This document shows positions 19,552-27,745 of a stretch of DNA of 64,000 bases, one piece after another. Below the pieces are notes generated by a model, which worked only from the letters and a program-made list of their open reading frames with translations, was not told where the DNA came from and did not search any database. Numbering within the stretch: the stretch's first letter is position 1; each line of letters begins with the position of its first letter. Made by a program: the position numbers and the translations under genes. Location of the stretch: positions 310,001-374,000 of the forward strand of contig NZ_BDCO01000002.1 in NCBI RefSeq assembly GCF_001613545.1. The letters are read 5' to 3'. This DNA is from Terrimicrobium sacchariphilum (GTDB taxonomy: Bacteria > Verrucomicrobiota > Verrucomicrobiia > Chthoniobacterales > Terrimicrobiaceae).

Positions 19552-20529
19552 TTAGCGGAGGGAGCGACGACGAGCGGAGATCCCGCGCAGAACGAGAAAT
19601 GAGATCCCGGCAATAACCAGAGACACGCTTGAGGGCTCCGGTACCGGAATGACATCGGAGAGCGAAGTGCCCACACGCATTTCGTCGAAGTAAACCGTCT
19701 GGGAGACCTGTGCATTGCCAATGGCAAACTGGATACCGCCGCCCGTCTGGAGTGTGTAGGTGCCCGATGTGACGGATGACGAAACTGCGCTGAAGATGGT
19801 GTTGCCACCCGAGGCGCCGACAGTCGCCGCAGCGAGCGCGGCGGTCGTTACGCCTCCATGGGAGTTGAAGTAGTTGTACTGATCGAGCGTCATTACGTAA
19901 GTCGTCCCCAGCCCGGGGCTGCCCGCCGACAAGCTCGTGCCGGTATTCGTAAAGATGCCAACCACGAGATAAGTGGTATTCAGGCTGAGCGATCCGGCGG
20001 TGGTGGCCGGCGAGCTGCTGTTCACCTGAGAGGCATTCAATCCATAGGCATTGCCTGGGACTGTCGAGGATGACGTATCCCCGTAGCTCTGGAAAAATGC
20101 GGTTGCACCTGACGCATTCTGCGACGTGTTTATACGCAAGCCGCTGCTTGATGCTGTTGTGATGCCGGAGGCAATGTTGAGCAGGAAGCTCGTGTATACC
20201 GTTCCCGTCACGCTCGGTCCGTTGTAATTGTAGGTCAGGCCCGCCGCCACGCCCGCATTGTCCGCATACATCGCCGATCCGGCGCTCACCGGCATGGACC
20301 CAAAGGTCAGGCCATTGGCACTTGCATAATAGTCATTGGATTGCCCGATGCCGCCCACCGTCCCGCTCACTCCGTAGGCGCTGGACCCGACAGGCTTGCC
20401 TGCCAGCTGTTGCCCGGCCGCATAGCCGGTAAATCCTTCATATGCTAACAGCGTCGCGTGTGCGGTTATGCTGGGTGCGAGTCCGGCGACGACTGCGGCC
20501 AGGAGGAGTTGAGAAATGGCGGTTTTCAT
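19552..20529 (-). CDS. PEP-CTERM sorting domain protein, head of glycan operon
   Basis: 325 residues from the ATG at 20529 (MKTAISQLLLAAVVAGLAPSITAHA is the signal peptide). LLAYEGFTGYAAGQQL starts the mature part; LNTTYLVVGIFTNTGTSL and YFDEMRVGTSLSDVIPVPEP mark a jelly-roll type shared with the protein at 41322-42278. The tail PVPEPSSVSLVIAGISFLVL then RGISARRR is an exosortase sorting signal. It is the first gene of a five-gene leftward operon ending in the GH-A glycosidase and faces an AraC gene. It may be an exported surface or matrix protein that handles the glycan, which is inference. Confidence 0.85.
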   Translation of the reverse strand: MKTAISQLLLAAVVAGLAPSITAHATLLAYEGFTGYAAGQQLAGKPVGSSAYGVSGTVGGIGQSNDYYASANGLTFGSMPVSAGSAMYADNAGVAAGLTYNYNGPSVTGTVYTSFLLNIASGITTASSSGLRINTSQNASGATAFFQSYGDTSSSTVPGNAYGLNASQVNSSSPATTAGSLSLNTTYLVVGIFTNTGTSLSAGSPGLGTTYVMTLDQYNYFNSHGGVTTAALAAATVGASGGNTIFSAVSSSVTSGTYTLQTGGGIQFAIGNAQVSQTVYFDEMRVGTSLSDVIPVPEPSSVSLVIAGISFLVLRGISARRRSLR

Positions 20530-20654
20530 CGTTTTAAGGTGAGGGGATGGAGTGGGACCTTCAGGTTGGTTCTTGGAAAAACGTAACCAGCTGCCAGGCA
20601 ACGGGCCATAATTTGCGGTTGCCGGATTTGTCCGAAAAGTTTCATGATCTGAAC

Positions 20655-21518
20655 ATGGCGCGCATCCAGGAAAATCCCATCGGTCCACTGGAGGATTGGG
20701 AGAACCTTCGCACGGAGCTTGTCTGGGCTTATCAGGGGGAGGTCACCCAGTATGCGAACTGTCGCTACCCTGCGTTTCCTTTTGCTGCGTGGCTCTTGTT
20801 GAAGGGATCGGTCACGCTGTCGTTTTCCCACCATATGGAGAAGTACAAGGCCGGACGCTGGATCTTTCCCCGGGCGGAGGAGGGATGGCAGGAGTTCAGT
20901 CACGATGCGGAAGTCCTATCGATTCGCTTCATTGCCCAATGGCCCACCGGCGATCCACTCTTTGACCGGTCAAATACCATTAGTGTCGATGCCGGGCGGA
21001 TTCCCCGGTTTACCCAGAGTTCAAAACGTCTCGTGCGGGTCGTGCGCCGGCAGTTTCCCGGCATCACCGATCTACTGCGGTATGCGCCAGGCACCCCGGA
21101 GCGGCACTTCGAGTTTCATCTCGAGTTCTCCCGCTGGTTGCTTGCGTACACCCGGGCGATGCGGGAGATAGGCCTCCCGCCGCATGTCGTGGGCCAGCTC
21201 GACGATCGGGTACGTGCCGCGCTCGATTTCATGGAGAGCAACAATCTTCGGCGGCCGCCCAATGAACGGCAGCTTGCCCAGCATGTGGGCGTCAGCGTGA
21301 CGCATCTGAACCGCCTTTTCTCCCAGGATCTCGGCAAGACTCCCATCCGTTACTGGGAGGACAAGCGGATTCAAGCGGCCCGCTACTCGATCGAGGAAAG
21401 CTCGAAGAGTCTCAAATCCATTGCCTATGACATGGGTTTTGCCTCCCTTTCTCATTTCTCCTCCTGGGTCAGGCGGAAACTGGGGAAATCTCCTCGTGCC
21501 CTTAGGGCCCTTCGCTAA
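20655..21518 (+). CDS. AraC-family transcriptional regulator
   Basis: 287 residues from ATG 20655, which gives the usual length; an in-frame ATG at 20547 would leave only 17 bases to the divergent gene. The N-terminal domain (YPAFPFAAWLLLKGSVTLSF, RWIFPRAEEGWQEFSHDAEVLSIRF) looks cupin-like. The C-terminus has NERQLAQHVGVSVTHLNRLFSQDLGKTPIRYW and LKSIAYDMGFASLSHFSSWVRRKLGKSPRALR, both AraC helix-turn-helix units. As the divergent neighbour it is the natural activator of the PEP-CTERM/FAD/pseudopilin/CBM/GH operon. Confidence 0.87.
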   Translation: MARIQENPIGPLEDWENLRTELVWAYQGEVTQYANCRYPAFPFAAWLLLKGSVTLSFSHHMEKYKAGRWIFPRAEEGWQEFSHDAEVLSIRFIAQWPTGDPLFDRSNTISVDAGRIPRFTQSSKRLVRVVRRQFPGITDLLRYAPGTPERHFEFHLEFSRWLLAYTRAMREIGLPPHVVGQLDDRVRAALDFMESNNLRRPPNERQLAQHVGVSVTHLNRLFSQDLGKTPIRYWEDKRIQAARYSIEESSKSLKSIAYDMGFASLSHFSSWVRRKLGKSPRALRALR

Positions 21519-21702
21519 CGAGTGATGGATTTACGCGCCTGATGTATTAGGGTGTTTGATTGGTGAGGTAGAGCGAGGTTGGTTTAGTGAGCGGTGGATT
21601 GGAGTGCCGGGCTTTGCTGTTGACGACTGAGAGGTTGGGCGACTATGGAACAGGGGCCCCTGGAGTTTTCCTGGCAATTTACCCTTTCGTATTACCTCTC
21701 CG

Positions 21703-22836
21703 ATGGCAGCCACACTTCCCCCGCGTCCAGCCAATCTCAATGGTGAGCCTGTGGTCTGGAGCAAGGGACCTCCGCCGAAAGTGCTTGGCGTTTCTATTTC
21801 CGGCCTGCCGGGATGGCGTGAGAAGCTTTTCTGGAGACTTCAGATCTGCGGGTGGAGCGTCGCGGCCGTCCTGTCCACCTTCTTCGTCGCTCTCGGTCCA
21901 TTTCATATTGAGCATGCCTTGCTGCTGGCGCTGACTCGCAATGTCTTTGGATTTACCGCCACCCTGGGGATGCGCTGCGTTTTTCGTGCGCTGCGACGGC
22001 GGTCCAGTAGCGTTTGGATATGGGCGCTTGTCGTGCTGCCTCTGAGTGCGCTGGCGTCCTTTTTTGACGGCCTCATGATGCTCTTTGTGGCACGCCAGCT
22101 CGGGGTGGATTTTGCTTCGGTTTCGCTGGGTCGGCTCGTGGCAGCGAGCACATTTATGAGGTGGGTGCTGTATTTGCTTTGGAGCATTCTTTATTTCGGG
22201 ATCAATTACTGGATTGAGGTCCAGCACGAGCAACTGCGCATCGCCCGGCGGGACGCCGAGAACCGCACGAATGAACTTCGCCTGCTCCGCGCTCAGGTGA
22301 ATCCACATTTTCTCTTTAACGCGCTGACCTCCATTCAGGCAGTGGCGGGCGATCGTCAGAGAGCAGAGCCCCTTATTCAGGCCTTCGGCGATTACCTGAG
22401 GTTCTCCCTCGAGGGACGCCGGGATATGTTGCCCCTCGGCGTGGAGTTGGAGGCGCTGGAGAATTACCTGCAAGTCGAAAAGGTGCGGTTTGATAGCAGG
22501 CTCGAGTATGTCATCGATGCTTCTCCGGCAGCGCGCAAGGTGAGCGTCCCGATCGCGCTGGTGCAGCCGCTGGTGGAGAACGCGATGAAATTTGCGCAGA
22601 AGTCCGGCATCTGGCCTCTGCGCGTAGCCATCCGTGCCTCACTGGAGGGCGATCGTCTCCATGTCACCGTGGCAAATACCGGGTATTGGGTAGAGTTCGA
22701 CGAGTCCTCTTCCACGGGTATCGGACTAGATAACCTGCGGCGACGGCTGAATTTACTCTTTGGCGCTGAGGCGGAGCTTGACGTCGCGGCCGTGGGAGAT
22801 CAGGTGATAGCTTCTGTTATTGTTCCGGCCTCCTAG
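21703..22836 (+). CDS. LytS/YehU-type sensor histidine kinase
   Basis: 377 residues. The N-terminal 180 residues contain several hydrophobic segments (WSVAAVLSTFFVALGPF, IWALVVLPLSALASFFDGLM, WVLYLLWSILYFGINYW), so it is a membrane protein. The His_kinase domain begins LRLLRAQVNPHFLFNALTSIQ: the phosphoacceptor histidine is in NPHFLFN, typical of the LytS class. The GHKL ATPase follows, with PLVENAMKFAQKSG and GIGLDNLRRRLNLLFG. It stops one base before the LytTR response regulator gene, so they form a two-component pair. The signal is unknown. Confidence 0.88.
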   Translation: MAATLPPRPANLNGEPVVWSKGPPPKVLGVSISGLPGWREKLFWRLQICGWSVAAVLSTFFVALGPFHIEHALLLALTRNVFGFTATLGMRCVFRALRRRSSSVWIWALVVLPLSALASFFDGLMMLFVARQLGVDFASVSLGRLVAASTFMRWVLYLLWSILYFGINYWIEVQHEQLRIARRDAENRTNELRLLRAQVNPHFLFNALTSIQAVAGDRQRAEPLIQAFGDYLRFSLEGRRDMLPLGVELEALENYLQVEKVRFDSRLEYVIDASPAARKVSVPIALVQPLVENAMKFAQKSGIWPLRVAIRASLEGDRLHVTVANTGYWVEFDESSSTGIGLDNLRRRLNLLFGAEAELDVAAVGDQVIASVIVPAS

Positions 22837-22837
22837 T

Positions 22838-23578
22838 ATGAACCGATCCCTTTCCGCGCTGCTGGTCGATGATGAACCGCTCGCCCGGCTTCACTTGCGG
22901 CGTTTGCTGGAGGAGCACGGAGGAGTCACGATCGCCGGGGAGGCCGGTTGTGTGACGGAGGCTGCGACCCTCGCCAAGAGCTGTCGTCCCGACCTGATCT
23001 TTCTTGATATCGACCTGCCTCCGCATACCGGGTTTGACCTTTTGCCGGCACTGGACTCCCCGCAAAAAATCGTGTTTGTCACAGCTTTTGACGAGTTCGC
23101 CGTTCGGGCGTTTGAGATCAACTCTCTCGATTATCTTCTCAAGCCGGTGAGTGCGGCGAGGCTCAGGGAAACCCTGCGTCGTTGTGAACTGGCGCCTTCT
23201 TCGGTGATGTCTCCGCCGTCCTGCGTGCAGAGACTTTTGATCGACGATCAAGTGGTCCTGCGGGATCGGCAGCACATGAAGCTGGCTCCCGTCCGGCAGA
23301 TCACCGCCATCAAGGCGGAAGGAACCTACACCCGGGTTTTTCTGGCGGAAGGCGATTCGCTGATCGTGCTAAAGCCAATCGGCGAATGGGAGTTTTGCCT
23401 GCCTGCTCCTCCGTTTATGCGTCTCGATCGCTCTCTGATCATCAACTGTGAGGCGGTGACGGATCTTCACGTTTACGGCAGGGATGATATGAGAGTGACA
23501 CTCAAAGGTGTTACGGAAGTCTTTGTCCTCGGTCGAACGGCTTCAAGCCGACTCCGAAGCACCATGGCAGGCAGGTGA
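22838..23578 (+). CDS. LytTR-family response regulator
   Basis: 246 residues from ATG 22838. The receiver domain has the acidic pair in LLVDDEPLARLHL, the phosphoacceptor in DLIFLDIDLPPHTGFDLL and the lysine in YLLKPVSAARLRE. A C-terminal LytTR DNA-binding domain follows from about residue 150 (ITAIKAEGTYTRVFL, PFMRLDRSLIINCEAV). LytTR proteins bind two ~9-bp direct repeats about 12 bp apart, and just such an element lies 17 bases after this gene. Phosphorylation by the kinase at 21703 is inferred from the pairing. Confidence 0.88.
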   Translation: MNRSLSALLVDDEPLARLHLRRLLEEHGGVTIAGEAGCVTEAATLAKSCRPDLIFLDIDLPPHTGFDLLPALDSPQKIVFVTAFDEFAVRAFEINSLDYLLKPVSAARLRETLRRCELAPSSVMSPPSCVQRLLIDDQVVLRDRQHMKLAPVRQITAIKAEGTYTRVFLAEGDSLIVLKPIGEWEFCLPAPPFMRLDRSLIINCEAVTDLHVYGRDDMRVTLKGVTEVFVLGRTASSRLRSTMAGR

Positions 23579-23594
23579 GTTTCTGACTTCGCGC

Positions 23595-23628
23595 CCGATT
23601 CGTTAAATATTCGGGCCGGTTCGTTAAA
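23595..23628 (+). promoter_or_regulatory. Tandem direct repeat, candidate LytTR binding site
   Basis: CCGATTCGTTAAA at 23595-23607 and CCGGTTCGTTAAA at 23616-23628 differ by one base. The core TTCGTTAAA is repeated with 21 bp start to start, leaving 12 bp between cores. This is the spacing and GTT core of known LytTR sites. It lies between the response regulator gene and the repeat-rich PEP-CTERM gene that starts at 23691. Confidence 0.6.
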
Positions 23629-23690
23629 CGGCGCTTTTCATGATGAGCCCGTAAAAATAAGGCACTCGGCCTAAACCATATTACGCCGAC

Positions 23691-25736
23691 ATGAAGAATC
23701 GCCGACAGAAAAGCAGGGTGCGCAAAGGAATTGCATGGGGAGCTGGCAGATTCGCCGCCCCGTGCCTGGCGCTCATGGTAATGACCGGCGCGAGCCATGC
23801 GGCGACAAGCACCTGGGTGGGTAGCGGAGATAATAGCAACTGGATGAACCCCCAAAACTGGTCGGGCGGTTCCGCTCCGGTAGCCGGGAATTCTTTGCTG
23901 TTCACCGGCAATCTGCGCACCGATCCGGTGAACAATTTTACTGGAGGAACTTCCTTCGCAGGCATCACGTTTGGCGCATCAGCGTCGGCTTCCTTCACCA
24001 TCAGTGGAAACGGAATTTTTCTCACGGGCGATGTCGTCAACAACAGCTCGCTTTCGCAGTCGATAGCAGCGCTGTCCGGCGCAGGCTTTACCCTTAACGG
24101 GGGCGACCGCACATTTAGTGCCGCTGCTGGCGACCTGGCCATTCAGTCGAAAGTCAATACGAATGGCAATCTCCTGACCGCGAACGCCTCCACCGGCAAG
24201 ACGCTTACGCTGAATGGCATCATCAGCGGGGCGGGCGGACTCACCAAGTCTGGCGAGGGTACGACAGTGCTGGGAGGGGTCAATACATTCACGGGTGCGA
24301 CCACTCTGAATGGCGGTTCCCTGGGGCTGAACTCCACCGCGGCCCTTCAGTCCACCTCGGGGATCACGTTTGCCTCGGGAGCGACCTCGACCTTGTATGC
24401 GATGCAATCGGGTATCACCATCGATCGAAATATCACCCAGTCGGGGACGGCGATCTATCAGGTGGATTCCGGGAATACGCTGACGCTGAGCGGTGCGATT
24501 TCTGGGGCCGGCAACTTTCAAACGCTCGGTTCAGGCACCGTAGCTCTCACCGGCAGCAATTCGTACACTGGTTCGACTCTCATCTCCGGGAGCACCTTGG
24601 CTATCAATACGGCGACTGCGGTGCAGTCCACTTCCCGAGTTATCTTTGGAACGGGCACTGCCGCGACCTTGTATGCAACCCAGAGCATGGCTCTTGATCG
24701 CATCATGGATCAGACCGGCCGCGGAAACTACCAGGTGGACTCAGGCAATACGCTCACGCTTAATGGACTCGTCACAGGCGTCGGCCAGTTTCAGAAATTT
24801 GGCCTTGGCACCGTGGTGCTTAACGCTGCTAACGACTACAGCGGCAAGACGGTTGTCAATGCAGGCACGCTACGGCTTGGGACCTCGGGTTCCATTGCTT
24901 CCACAAATATCGACGTCCTGGGTGGTACGTTTGACATGAATGGCAAGAACCACACGATGGGCGGCACACTCACACTCGGTAGCGGCTCCACGAGCGGATC
25001 GCTTTCCTCCAGTGGCAGCGCCAGCACTCTTTCGGTGGGTACTTCCATCCTGGTGCAATCCGGCTCGATCTCGGTGAATCTCGCTGGTGCCGCAGTCCTT
25101 ACCAAGACCACCACCGGGACGGTGGTTCTCTCGGGCACCAACTCCTACACCGGTCAGACGTCCGTGAATGCGGGTACACTGGTCGTTAACGGGTACAATG
25201 CGGTGAGCAACGTCGTGGTCGCCAGCGGAGGTACTTTGAAAGGCTCCGGGAGTGTGGGCGATGTCCAGTTGCAATCCGGTGCGGTCGCACGGGCGGGAAG
25301 CGATATGGGTATCCTAAGTACCAAGAATCTCACCATGCAGGCTGGTTCGACCTTGGGGGTGAACATAGGAGGTGCCACCTCGGGCACGGGATACAGCGCG
25401 TTCGCGGTTCTTGGAGGCGTGACTTTGGACGGCAATCTCGACGTGGCCATCACCTTCACCCCTGCCTATGGCGATATCTTCTTTGTTATCGTTAATGACG
25501 GCAGCGATGCGGTGTCGGGCACCTTTGCTGGCCTGGCCAATGGCAGCTTGTTTCTCGTGGGTGGCCAGCAGTTCAAGATCAGCTATGTCGCGGATAGCGG
25601 GATGAACTCTCTCTCGGGAGGCAACGACGTCGCCATCATGGCGGTTCCGGAACCCGCCCCGATCGCGCTGATGCTGTTTGCCTTTGGAGGTGCCTTTTGG
25701 CTCATGCGATGCCGTCTCCCGCGTCCAAACAATTAG
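23691..25736 (+). CDS. Autotransporter-repeat PEP-CTERM protein
   Basis: 681 residues. The signal peptide is long (MKNRRQKSRVRKGIAWGAGR then FAAPCLALMVMTGASHAA). The body is made of repeats such as GSGTVALTGSNSYTGSTLISG and SGTNSYTGQTSVNAGTLVVNG, the passenger-associated transport repeat or beta-strand repeat. The tail VPEPAPIALMLFAFGGAFWLM then RCRLPRPNN is a PEP-CTERM sorting signal. There is no autotransporter barrel, so surface placement must rely on exosortase or another route. Two ~92-residue tandem units lie at 24312-24863. A LytTR-type element lies about 60 bases upstream. Likely an extracellular adhesin or matrix protein. Confidence 0.85.
   Translation: MKNRRQKSRVRKGIAWGAGRFAAPCLALMVMTGASHAATSTWVGSGDNSNWMNPQNWSGGSAPVAGNSLLFTGNLRTDPVNNFTGGTSFAGITFGASASASFTISGNGIFLTGDVVNNSSLSQSIAALSGAGFTLNGGDRTFSAAAGDLAIQSKVNTNGNLLTANASTGKTLTLNGIISGAGGLTKSGEGTTVLGGVNTFTGATTLNGGSLGLNSTAALQSTSGITFASGATSTLYAMQSGITIDRNITQSGTAIYQVDSGNTLTLSGAISGAGNFQTLGSGTVALTGSNSYTGSTLISGSTLAINTATAVQSTSRVIFGTGTAATLYATQSMALDRIMDQTGRGNYQVDSGNTLTLNGLVTGVGQFQKFGLGTVVLNAANDYSGKTVVNAGTLRLGTSGSIASTNIDVLGGTFDMNGKNHTMGGTLTLGSGSTSGSLSSSGSASTLSVGTSILVQSGSISVNLAGAAVLTKTTTGTVVLSGTNSYTGQTSVNAGTLVVNGYNAVSNVVVASGGTLKGSGSVGDVQLQSGAVARAGSDMGILSTKNLTMQAGSTLGVNIGGATSGTGYSAFAVLGGVTLDGNLDVAITFTPAYGDIFFVIVNDGSDAVSGTFAGLANGSLFLVGGQQFKISYVADSGMNSLSGGNDVAIMAVPEPAPIALMLFAFGGAFWLMRCRLPRPNN
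24312..24863 (+). repeat. Two tandem ~276-bp repeats in the PEP-CTERM gene
   Basis: The first unit starts near GSLGLNSTAALQST, the second 276 bp later at GSTLAINTATAVQST. Both contain a QVDSGNTLTL core and end in a GTVxLxxxNxYxG strand. They are similar but diverged, so old duplication rather than recent slippage. Confidence 0.6.
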
Positions 25737-25845
25737 CATTGTGCAAAGCGGCCGGGTCCATGCCTTTGGGCGCGGCTCGCTATGCCGACGGGATCTTGAG
25801 GACTCGTGGTCCTCGCGCACTCTAGCCCTTGCGCCCAAATCTCCG

Positions 25846-27390
25846 ATGACAGCCACCATCCACAGGTTGAAGGTCGTCATAACGGATTGTTCCGCGGGGC
25901 TCAATATCTCGCTCATGCTCTTGGTGGCCGGTATTGCCATCGTGGGCTTCCTTCCTGCATTCGAAGCGGTGCGGACTCAGGACGAGTTGAGCCCGCCGTT
26001 TGCGGCCTTGAGCAGTGAGCCGTCGAGAGTATTTGGAAAGGATGGAGCAGGGCACCCGTTGAAACCCTGGGTTGCCATCACAGGTACCATTCTGGCGACG
26101 CTCCTCGGGGTGGCCCTCACTGTCGGATCTGCCTGCAAAGCTAAAGCAGACGTCGAGAAGCATCGACGGGCTTGTGCAGAAATCGAAAGCCTTGCTCGCT
26201 CCCACGCTCAGGAGCTTGGCGTGACCGTGGAGAAGCTGGCGCGGGCGGAAGCCGTAAAGTCTGATTTCCTGTCCATCATGAGCCATGAACTGAGGACTCC
26301 GCTTAATACCATTATCGGTTACACGCAACTCCTCCTTGAAGAGCCTCCTTCCTCCCAGCTGCGGAGGGAGTACCTGGAGGCGATCCTCTCTGGAGGAGAT
26401 GCCTTGCGCGGCGTGATCCATGAAGTTCTCGATTTTTCTTCCGTTGACCGAGGCTCGATCAACATTCAGCAGGAGCCTGTCGATATCCGTCAACTTGTTC
26501 GCAAAGTCCTGCTCGCCATGCGTCCGCCCCATCTTTGCGAGCGGCTGGTAGCCGAGATCGACGAGTCCCTGCCGGCTCGCATTCTGACCGATGAAAACAA
26601 ACTCCGGCAGGTCATCCTCAATCTCGTGGCCAATGCCTTGAAATTTGCTCCCACGGGACAGGTGACGGTCCGATGCGGGATGGAGAAGGATGGGCAGCGG
26701 CTGGCCGTCAAGGTTATCGATGACGGCATTGGAATGGCGGAGGCGCAGATCCATCGACTTTTCGAACCCTTTCTCCAGACTGAGCCAGCCACGAGGAGGC
26801 GATCCTCCGGCGTCGGTTTGGGGCTTGCGATTTGCCAGAGATTTATCGAGGCCATGGGAGGTTCCATCACTGCAAAGAGCCAGCCCGGCAAAGGGACTCA
26901 CATTTCATTCTGGCTGCCCCTCAGGCCTGCTGCGGTGGATGAGAGTGCAGGTCATGAGATAGGACTCACACCCGATGGTCTTGGGTCACTACGGTGCCTT
27001 GTCGTGGATGACAATCAGGTGAACCGAAAGCTGATGGTTACACTCCTCGCCCGGCTGGGTATGAAACCGTTGTCGGCCGGTAGCGGCGAGGAGTGCCTCG
27101 CGGTGTTTCGACAGGTCCGTCTTGACGTCATATTTATGGATTTGGACATGCCGGAAATGGACGGCTTCGACACCACTCTGGAGATTCGGCGTATGGAGAC
27201 CTCCCGGGGCATTTCCCCTGTCCCCGTCATCGCCCTGACTGCCGATGTCTTGGAGGGAGTGCGCCAGCGCTGCGCGCAGACAGGAATGAATGGATTTCTG
27301 GCCAAGCCGATCAGAGCGCACGAACTCACCGCCGTCTTGCACTCCCTGCCAGGCAATTGCCAGGCAGGGTCTGGTCCTCTGGGGAGCTGA
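25846..27390 (+). CDS. Hybrid sensor histidine kinase with receiver domain
   Basis: 514 residues from ATG 25846; upstream in-frame sequence overlaps the end of the previous gene and lacks a signal. Two hydrophobic spans (GLNISLMLLVAGIAIVGFLPAF and AITGTILATLLGVALTVG) bracket a short outside loop, so sensing domain is small. A helix leads to LSIMSHELRTPLNTIIG, the H box of HisKA. The ATPase has NLVANALKFAP, DDGIGM and GVGLGLAICQRF. The receiver has LVVDDNQVNR, DVIFMDLDMPEMDGFD and a lysine in GFLAKPIRAH. No DNA-binding output domain; partner proteins are not visible. A terminator-like hairpin follows. Confidence 0.85.
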   Translation: MTATIHRLKVVITDCSAGLNISLMLLVAGIAIVGFLPAFEAVRTQDELSPPFAALSSEPSRVFGKDGAGHPLKPWVAITGTILATLLGVALTVGSACKAKADVEKHRRACAEIESLARSHAQELGVTVEKLARAEAVKSDFLSIMSHELRTPLNTIIGYTQLLLEEPPSSQLRREYLEAILSGGDALRGVIHEVLDFSSVDRGSINIQQEPVDIRQLVRKVLLAMRPPHLCERLVAEIDESLPARILTDENKLRQVILNLVANALKFAPTGQVTVRCGMEKDGQRLAVKVIDDGIGMAEAQIHRLFEPFLQTEPATRRRSSGVGLGLAICQRFIEAMGGSITAKSQPGKGTHISFWLPLRPAAVDESAGHEIGLTPDGLGSLRCLVVDDNQVNRKLMVTLLARLGMKPLSAGSGEECLAVFRQVRLDVIFMDLDMPEMDGFDTTLEIRRMETSRGISPVPVIALTADVLEGVRQRCAQTGMNGFLAKPIRAHELTAVLHSLPGNCQAGSGPLGS

Positions 27391-27393
27391 GCG

Positions 27394-27433
27394 GCATTCG
27401 CCCTTACCAGGCTAAACGAATGCGCCCTTTTTT
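27394..27433 (+). terminator. Candidate intrinsic terminator after the hybrid kinase
   Basis: GCATTCG (27394-27400) and CGAATGC (27417-27423) form a perfect 7-bp stem with a 16-base loop, followed after GCCC by TTTTTT at 27428-27433. The long loop and 4-base offset weaken it. Confidence 0.5.
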
Positions 27434-27698
27434 GCCGCTGGCAAAGCAGCGGTAGCGTTGAGAGCGCATCGGTTTGCAGGACGCCTTGGAATCCAGGCGG
27501 CAACAGGTTTTCCACGCGCTGCACCGAGCGGCTGGTTTCTCGGTGGAAGATGGTGTCGGCTCCAGCCGGTGCTGCACCAAAAAAAACCGAGCCGCGAGCC
27601 GCGCGGGCGTTAGGGGGCAACCGGGTGCTGCGCACCTGTGCGGCCATCAAACCAAACAACGAGACAAATTGCGGATCTTTAGTTTTGAAGTGTCCCAT
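27420..27698 (-). mobile_element. Possible IS66-like transposase remnant
   Basis: The reverse strand reads FHRETSRSVQRVENLL then PPGFQGVLQTDALSTLP and RQKRAHSFSLVRANAAQLPR. This order resembles the catalytic region of IS66 transposases: YHWETSR, an LLP-GF-G-LQTD block, then a region where the family has GCWAHxRR, here ANAAQ. The aspartate in LQTD is retained; the rest of the transposase is missing upstream. I could not check it against a database, so this is tentative. Confidence 0.35.
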
Positions 27699-27745
27699 CC
27701 GCGGAGTCAGGTCAAACTTCGCCGTAGCCCGTTTTTGAAGAGGGT

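Larger units (their letters stand above)
27391..27745. other. Interval without intact gene, island edge
   Basis: About 355 bases between the hybrid kinase and the unknown gene at 27746. It contains the terminator-like hairpin and, on the reverse strand, a stretch resembling part of a transposase. No complete gene, tRNA or terminal inverted repeat is visible. Confidence 0.5.

Noticed and set aside
27434-27460. CCGCTG-GCAAAG-CAGCGG hairpin as a terminator
   Set aside because: The T-run lies before the stem on the plus strand and is an A-run on the minus strand, so neither direction has the right layout.
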